From positions 1 to 26,053 of the forward strand of contig JAHZFJ010000041.1 of the NCBI GenBank assembly GCA_019421365.1: a stretch of DNA of 26,053 bases, given 5' to 3'. The translations under genes and the position numbers were made by a program. A model generated the notes under the pieces. That model was not told the DNA's origin, ran no database searches, and saw only the letters and a list, made by a program, of their open reading frames with translations. Below are positions 21,313 through 26,053 of the stretch, piece after piece (position 1 is the stretch's first letter; every line of letters starts with the position of its first letter). The stretch comes from Lachnospiraceae bacterium (GTDB lineage: Bacteria > Bacillota > Clostridia > Lachnospirales > Lachnospiraceae).

Positions 21313-22176
21313 ATGAATATAAAGCAGTTACAATATTTCTTAACAGTCGCTGAAGCTGGAAGCATCACTGCTGCCGCTAAGCGATTACATATCTCACAAC
21401 CTCCTCTTAGTAACCAGATGCAGTTACTTGAGAAGGAACTTGGTACTAAGTTGTTTGAACGGGGTTCTAGAAAGATTACCTTGACTTATGCTGGACATAT
21501 TCTATATAACCGAGCACAAACCATTGTTGATCTATCCAGTGCAGCCATACGAGAAATCACAGATTTGGGTACTGGATTACAAGGAACCATTCACCTTGGA
21601 ACCATATCTTCATGCGGTGTTGTTCTACTTGATAAACATCTAAAACATTTTCACAATCAATATCCAGATGTGAATTTTGAATTATATGAAGGTAATACAT
21701 TCCAACTGTTAGAGAAATTAAAAATGGGCACAATTGAAATTGCTATCGTCCGTACACCATTCCATGAAGAAGGCTTCCACTGTATTTACTTAGAAGAAGA
21801 GCCCATGGTTGCGGTAGGGACGAAAGAATATCTAGGGCATGTGACAGGTGAAACAATAGGACTTGAAGAACTTACGGATCTACCACTTATCTATTACCGT
21901 AGATTTGAGAATCTGCTGACAAACTCCTTTCAAAACGCTTCTCTCGTTCCGAAAGTATATTGTAAGAATGACGATGCTAGAACCTCTCTTATGTGGGCCG
22001 CTGCAGGTTTAGGCGTAGCAATTATACCTCGTTCCATTACACCAGCTATTCCAGACCCTAATCTTATCAGTAAGATTATCGATGTTCCTACTCTATATAC
22101 AAAAATAGCTGCCATATATCGAAAAGATCTCTATCTCTCCGGTATAGGGCAGCGATTTATTCAGATGTTTGAATAG
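21313..22176 (+). CDS. LysR-family transcriptional regulator
   Basis: The 287-residue protein has the N-terminal winged helix typical of the family: MNIKQLQYFLTVAEAGSITAAAKRLHISQPPLSNQMQLLEKELGTKLFER (1-50). The effector-binding domain of the periplasmic-binding-protein fold runs from about 90 to the end (GTIHLGTISSCGVVLL, EIAIVRTPF, WAAAGLGVAIIPRS). It should act as a tetramer in the cytoplasm. AGAGG lies seven bases before the ATG. The gene is divergent from the ABC exporter pair and convergent with uxuB (16 bases between stops), so the exporter and its own gene are the likely targets. The effector is unknown. Confidence 0.93.
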   Translation: MNIKQLQYFLTVAEAGSITAAAKRLHISQPPLSNQMQLLEKELGTKLFERGSRKITLTYAGHILYNRAQTIVDLSSAAIREITDLGTGLQGTIHLGTISSCGVVLLDKHLKHFHNQYPDVNFELYEGNTFQLLEKLKMGTIEIAIVRTPFHEEGFHCIYLEEEPMVAVGTKEYLGHVTGETIGLEELTDLPLIYYRRFENLLTNSFQNASLVPKVYCKNDDARTSLMWAAAGLGVAIIPRSITPAIPDPNLISKIIDVPTLYTKIAAIYRKDLYLSGIGQRFIQMFE

Positions 22177-22192
22177 CAAATAGTAAGACTAC

Positions 22193-23803
22193 TTATACGT
22201 ATTTCTTCAAAGTATCGCGGACTGCGCCTACTCCTTTTGTTAACTCTTTAAGATAGCCACAAACCTTATCAGCTAATCCTACTTCATATAAATCCACACC
22301 AAAGATTTGTTTCATTCTAAGTAGTGGTGCAACAGTTGTTTCAACATCTTGATTTTCTTCTAATCTAAGACCTGCTACGTATGGGCATACGGTATCTAAT
22401 AGCGGGTCTGGGCTAAGCTCAAAAGTATTTCCTTCATCATCGATAGCCATCAGATAACGCAACCAACCAGCAAAAACTAGTGGAATTAGTTTCAGGTCTT
22501 TGACATCTAAATCTGTTGATGCTTGATATGCTTTGATAGTCTCACCAAAGCGAATAGCTAATTTTTGAGAAGTGTCAGTTGCAATTCGTTGTGGTGTATC
22601 TGGCATAAATGGATTTGGCACACGGACATTTAATACAGTATCGATAAACTCTTTCGGATCCAAAACGCCTGGGTTTACAACTACCGGAAGTCCTTCTACG
22701 TAACCAATAGTCTCAACCAGTTTTTTTAACTCCACATCTTTCATTTCATCAGAAATCTTCTGATATCCTAACAGACATCCAAAAACTGCAAGTGCAGTGT
22801 GTAGCGGGTTAAGACAGGTACATACTTTCATCTTCTCTACTTTATCTACTGTTTCTCTAGTAGTGAAGACAAGTCCTCCCTTTTCAAGTTCCGGTCTACC
22901 ATTAGGAAATGCATCTTCAATTACTAAATACTCACACTCTTCTGCGTTTACGAACGGAGCAACATATGTGTTCTTAGAGGTGATAACAGGGTTAAGTTCT
23001 TCCACTCCATCTTTTTTCAATATTTCTTCTACAGAGGTATCTGGTCTTGGTGTAATTTTATCGATCATAGTCCATGGGAAGGTTACTTTATCTGCAGAAT
23101 TCACATAAGTCACGAAATTTGAATCCGCTTTACCATTTTCAACCCATTTCATAGCGAAAGTATTAATGGCTTCATATAACTTATCTCCATTATGAGAACA
23201 ATTATCCATGCTTACCATAGCAACTGGCTTCTCACCTGATAGGAACCTAGTATATAATAGGCTTGCAACTTTTCCTATGTAGCTTTTTGGCATGTCCGGT
23301 CCATTCTTAAAATCTGCTTCCACATCAAGAAGCAACTCTCCTTTTCCATTCACTAGGCTATATCCCTTTTCTGTGATAGTAAAGGTAACCATCTGTAGAG
23401 AGTCTTTAGTAAAGATTTCTTTTAGGCGACTAAAGTCTGTTTCATTATCAGAGTCCGCTGTCAAGGATTCTACTACACTTCCTACTACTGTCTTATCTAC
23501 ATCTCCATTTGCTTTTAAGGTTACAAGAATACTATAATCATCATGAGGACGATTCATCTTCTCTACGATCTCATAATCGAATCCTTCAGCTACCACGAGA
23601 CCTCTATCGATAACACCTTCATTCAATAGATTCTGGACTACATTTGATTGAAATGCACGAAATATGTTTCCTGAACCAAAGTGTATCCAGAATGGATTTT
23701 CTTTCGTTGCTGTAGTTACTTTATCCCTATTAAATCTAGGAAGTGCATACCCTGCATCTTCCCATTTCTTAATATCTGCAAGTCCCTGTGTGGTTAATTT
23801 CAT
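22193..23803 (-). CDS. uxuB: Fructuronate reductase / mannitol dehydrogenase family (UxuB)
   Basis: UxuB reduces D-fructuronate to D-mannonate with NADH in glucuronate breakdown. The 536-residue protein has the Rossmann motif IHFGSGNIFRAF (40-51), MDNCSHNGDKL (199-209), FPWTMIDKITPRP (242-254) and the catalytic segment KVCTCLNPLHTALAVFG with K326, N332 and H335, all in the order of the polyol/uronate long-chain dehydrogenase family. Members acting on mannitol, tagaturonate or arabinitol are similar, but the adjacent mannonate dehydratase gene, two bases upstream, points to fructuronate. Translation is served by AAAGGAG within the last codons of uxuA. Confidence 0.93.
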   Translation of the reverse strand: MKLTTQGLADIKKWEDAGYALPRFNRDKVTTATKENPFWIHFGSGNIFRAFQSNVVQNLLNEGVIDRGLVVAEGFDYEIVEKMNRPHDDYSILVTLKANGDVDKTVVGSVVESLTADSDNETDFSRLKEIFTKDSLQMVTFTITEKGYSLVNGKGELLLDVEADFKNGPDMPKSYIGKVASLLYTRFLSGEKPVAMVSMDNCSHNGDKLYEAINTFAMKWVENGKADSNFVTYVNSADKVTFPWTMIDKITPRPDTSVEEILKKDGVEELNPVITSKNTYVAPFVNAEECEYLVIEDAFPNGRPELEKGGLVFTTRETVDKVEKMKVCTCLNPLHTALAVFGCLLGYQKISDEMKDVELKKLVETIGYVEGLPVVVNPGVLDPKEFIDTVLNVRVPNPFMPDTPQRIATDTSQKLAIRFGETIKAYQASTDLDVKDLKLIPLVFAGWLRYLMAIDDEGNTFELSPDPLLDTVCPYVAGLRLEENQDVETTVAPLLRMKQIFGVDLYEVGLADKVCGYLKELTKGVGAVRDTLKKYV

Positions 23804-23805
23804 GA

Positions 23806-24873
23806 TTATCTAGCTCCTTTCACGATTGCTTCCCACAAACCATTAAGGTAGGTAGCTCCAAGTGCACGGTCATAGAGTCCATATCCTGGCATCGCCACTT
23901 CTCCCCATATCATACGTCCATGATCGGGACGGATTGGTCCTTCAAATCCAATATCATATAACGCTTTCATAATTTCATACATATCAAAGGTTCCGTCGGA
24001 AGAAAGGTGCGCTGCTTCTTCGAAATCTGTCGGAGAATTGAATTTCAGATTACGTACATGTGCAAAATGAATCCTTCCCTTTAAAGACCTAATCATATCT
24101 GGTAAATCGTTTTCTAGATTCGTTCCATATGAACCAGAACAAAATGTCACACCGTTATGAGTGTTATCTACCATCTGAATCATACGTAGAATATTTTTCT
24201 TGTTAATAATGATACGTGGTAAGCCAAATACGCTCCATGCTGGGTCATCAGGATGAATAGCCATATTGATATCATACTTGTCACAGACTGGCATAATACG
24301 TTCTAAGAAATACTTTAAGTTCTGGAACAGTTGTTCATCGTCGATATCTTTATACATTTCAAACAATTCTTTTACATGCTCCATACGTTCTGGTTCCCAG
24401 CCTGGCATTACAGTTCCGTTCATATCGCTCGCAATGGATTCAAACATTTTTTCTGGATTCAATGAATCGACTACTTCTTGATTATAAGCGAGTACCGTGG
24501 AACCGTCTGAACGCTTTCTTGCAAGTTCGGTTCTAGTCCAGTCAAATACTGGCATGAAGTTGTAGCAAACCAAATGGATATCTTCTTGTCCTAGGTTTTC
24601 TAGAGTCTCAATATAGTTATCGATATATTTGTCACGATTTGCTCCGCCTGTTTTGATTTCTTCATGCACATTGACGCTTTCAATCCCTGCTAATCGCAGT
24701 CCTGCAGCTTCTACTTCTGCTTTCATTTCTCTTATTCGTTCAAGACTCCATACTTCTCCCGGTGCCGTATCATACAATGTGGTGATTACTCCTGTCACGC
24801 CAGGAATTTGACGAATTTGTTGCAATGTCACTGTATCAAATTTTGCCCCATACCATCTAAGTGTCATTTCCAT
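23806..24873 (-). CDS. uxuA: Mannonate dehydratase
   Basis: UxuA dehydrates D-mannonate to 2-keto-3-deoxygluconate. The 355-residue protein is a TIM-barrel metalloenzyme; it starts MEMTLRWYGAKFDTVTL, close to the family consensus, and contains VCYNFMPVFDWTRT, MAIHPDDPAW (H207), FCSGSYG (C245), IHFAHVRN (H272) and GPIRPDHGRMIWGE (D317, H318). The His, Cys, His and Asp residues are the known manganese ligands of the family. GGAAGG lies ten bases before the ATG. It is the first gene of the uxuA-uxuB operon. TATAAT is present upstream (24930-24925) but the -35 box is poor, which fits activation by the divergent AraC-type protein. Confidence 0.95.
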   Translation of the reverse strand: MEMTLRWYGAKFDTVTLQQIRQIPGVTGVITTLYDTAPGEVWSLERIREMKAEVEAAGLRLAGIESVNVHEEIKTGGANRDKYIDNYIETLENLGQEDIHLVCYNFMPVFDWTRTELARKRSDGSTVLAYNQEVVDSLNPEKMFESIASDMNGTVMPGWEPERMEHVKELFEMYKDIDDEQLFQNLKYFLERIMPVCDKYDINMAIHPDDPAWSVFGLPRIIINKKNILRMIQMVDNTHNGVTFCSGSYGTNLENDLPDMIRSLKGRIHFAHVRNLKFNSPTDFEEAAHLSSDGTFDMYEIMKALYDIGFEGPIRPDHGRMIWGEVAMPGYGLYDRALGATYLNGLWEAIVKGAR

Positions 24874-24973
24874 AGTTCACATACCTTCCTTTTCTTAATG
24901 TGTTGTTTCAATGTCGTTAACTCTATTATAAGAAATTCACCAAAAAAATCCATTGATGAGATTGTTGTATACA

Positions 24974-25002
24974 TTGCAAATGTTGTGGTTTTATGATAAT
25001 GT
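24974..25002 (+). promoter_or_regulatory. Promoter of the AraC-type gene and shared control region
   Basis: TTGCAA (24974-24979), a 17-base spacer and TAATGT (24997-25002). The hexamer TGTTGT occurs three times in this gap (24901, 24963 and 24981), the last two 18 bases apart, and might be part of AraC-type half-sites. On the minus strand the uxuA -10 box TATAAT is at 24930-24925. Confidence 0.5.
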
Positions 25003-25027
25003 GAAGCTATAAAGGAGTGGATCTAAC

Positions 25028-25903
25028 ATGAAGAAAAACTTTCAGACTACGTTTAATACTAGGCAATACATGCTATCTCAGGATTTTGAGATCTACTATT
25101 ACAATGATCATAACCTTTCACAAGTAAATCTACATTCACATGATTATTATGAATTTTATTTTTTCTTAGAAGGTGATGTAAGCATTCAGATTGGAAATGA
25201 AAAATATCCAGTTCAATATGGAGATATCATGCTAGTCCCCCCTCATCTTCCTCATAGGCCAATCATTCATAGTATGAAGACCCCATACCGACGATTTGTA
25301 TTCTGGATTAGCCAGGAATACTGTAATTATCTACTACATATTTCTTCAGATTATGCTTTTCTAATGCAGTATGTCCAAGTCAGTAAAAACTATATCTTTC
25401 ACAACGACCAGATTACCTTTAACGCAGTTCAATCTAAGATTCTTAGACTGATTGAGGAAATGCAGTCCGATCGATTTGGCAGAGATGCTCAGATTACTCT
25501 ATGCGTTAATGATTTGGTACTGCATCTGAACCGACTGGTACATGAACGTATTAACCCTAAATTAAGGAATGAAGAAAGTTCTCTATATCAACGGCTTACA
25601 GAATATATCGAGAATCATCTAGAAGAAAATCTTTCACTCGAAAAGTTGGCAGAAGAATTCTTCGTAAGCAAATATTACATAGCCCATGTGTTTAAGGACA
25701 ACCTAGGAATGTCAATTCATCAATATATTACCAAAAAGAGACTTGCTCTTTGTAAAGAAGCTATTCTTGGGAAAATGAGTATTAAAGAAACTTATCATAC
25801 ATTTGGATTTGGAGATTATTCCAGCTTTTACAGAGCATTTAAAAAAGAATATGGAATATCTCCTAAAGATTTTAAAGATATGCAGATTATAAAATATGAT
25901 TAA
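25028..25903 (+). CDS. AraC-family transcriptional regulator, likely of uxuAB
   Basis: The 291-residue protein has an N-terminal cupin sugar-sensing domain (HSHDYYEFYFFLEGDVSIQIG and YGDIMLVPPHLPHRPI, about 37-80) and a C-terminal pair of helix-turn-helix motifs: LSLEKLAEEFFVSKYYIAHVFKDNLGMSIHQYI and MSIKETYHTFGFGDYSSFYRAFKKEYGISPKDF. Such proteins usually activate carbohydrate genes on binding a sugar. It is divergent from uxuA across 154 bases, so control of uxuAB by a hexuronate or related sugar is the likely role (inference). AAAGGAG lies ten bases before the ATG. No terminator is visible right after the stop. Confidence 0.93.
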   Translation: MKKNFQTTFNTRQYMLSQDFEIYYYNDHNLSQVNLHSHDYYEFYFFLEGDVSIQIGNEKYPVQYGDIMLVPPHLPHRPIIHSMKTPYRRFVFWISQEYCNYLLHISSDYAFLMQYVQVSKNYIFHNDQITFNAVQSKILRLIEEMQSDRFGRDAQITLCVNDLVLHLNRLVHERINPKLRNEESSLYQRLTEYIENHLEENLSLEKLAEEFFVSKYYIAHVFKDNLGMSIHQYITKKRLALCKEAILGKMSIKETYHTFGFGDYSSFYRAFKKEYGISPKDFKDMQIIKYD

Positions 25904-26007
25904 ATCATGTAGATAATGTTGTCCAATTCTCTGTCCAAGACTTGATTACCTCTCCCACCTTAAAAATCTTCCTCCTGCCTAAAGATAGCACAAGAATCGA
26001 GTCAAGA

Positions 26008-26049
26008 CCACCAGCTTAGCTGGTGGCTTGCTCTGCCCCTATAAGGGGC
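26008..26049. mobile_element. Twin hairpins resembling an IS200/IS605-type element end (edge of window)
   Basis: CCACCAGC-TTA-GCTGGTGG (26008-26026) is followed eight bases later by GCCCCT-ATA-AGGGGC (26035-26049). Paired subterminal hairpins with three-base loops and this CCACC..GGTGG type of stem are, from memory, typical of IS200/IS605 or TnpB-carrying elements in Clostridia. No transposase is visible because the window ends; a terminator pair after the AraC gene is the alternative. Confidence 0.35.
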
Positions 26050-26053
26050 TATT

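Overview
The window is AT-rich and looks like chromosome of a spore-forming, plant-fibre-degrading member of the Lachnospiraceae (Clostridia), of the Lachnoclostridium/Clostridium phytofermentans type. This rests on dipicolinate synthase dpaAB behind a sigma-K-like promoter, a cytoplasmic GH3 glycosidase, a hexuronate (uxuAB) module, an alanine T-box, strong AGGAGG ribosome binding sites and many U-tailed hairpins. The species assignment is inference; the gene families come from sequence motifs. I see no rRNA, tRNA, CRISPR, prophage or complete transposase gene.

Layout. 1-1130: a nitroreductase-fold gene and an ArsR-type regulator (minus strand). 1131-1441: no gene, nested inverted repeats. 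1442-2551: CYTH-domain and GtrA-type membrane protein genes (minus). 2675-4281: alaA behind a complete T-box leader with an alanine GCA specifier, its own promoter and terminator (minus). 4298-4921: Fe/Mn superoxide dismutase (minus). 5065-6644: an rsgA-type ribosome assembly GTPase preceded by a 34-residue overlapping ORF and a long leader that looks like a transcription attenuator (minus). 6749-10505: phosphonate-type ABC transporter phnD-phnC-phnE-phnE (plus). 10597-12111: 5'-nucleotidase-family phosphoesterase (minus). 12469-15318: GH3 glycosidase (plus). 15525-16993: dpaA-dpaB (plus). 17206-20792: a heterodimeric ABC exporter pair (minus), divergent from a LysR regulator (21313-22176, plus) across a 0.5-kb gap filled by a long inverted-repeat element. 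22193-24873: uxuA-uxuB (minus), divergent from an AraC-type regulator (25028-25903, plus). The last 50 bases hold two hairpins resembling an IS200/IS605 end.

How the genes work together. Most are independent housekeeping or accessory units. The coherent modules are: alanine synthesis controlled by tRNA-Ala charging; uptake of a phosphonate- or phosphite-like anion by PhnDCE; spore dipicolinate synthesis by DpaAB in the mother cell; an efflux pair with a divergent LysR gene; and hexuronate catabolism (fructuronate to mannonate to 2-keto-3-deoxygluconate) by UxuB and UxuA under a probable AraC regulator, which together with the GH3 enzyme fits growth on plant cell walls.

Most notable non-coding observations: (i) the mutually exclusive hairpins, with a short leader ORF, upstream of rsgA; (ii) an interspersed family of palindromic, MITE-like elements sharing sequence blocks at 1153-1277, 12167-12275 and 20821-21147; (iii) the Ala T-box on alaA.
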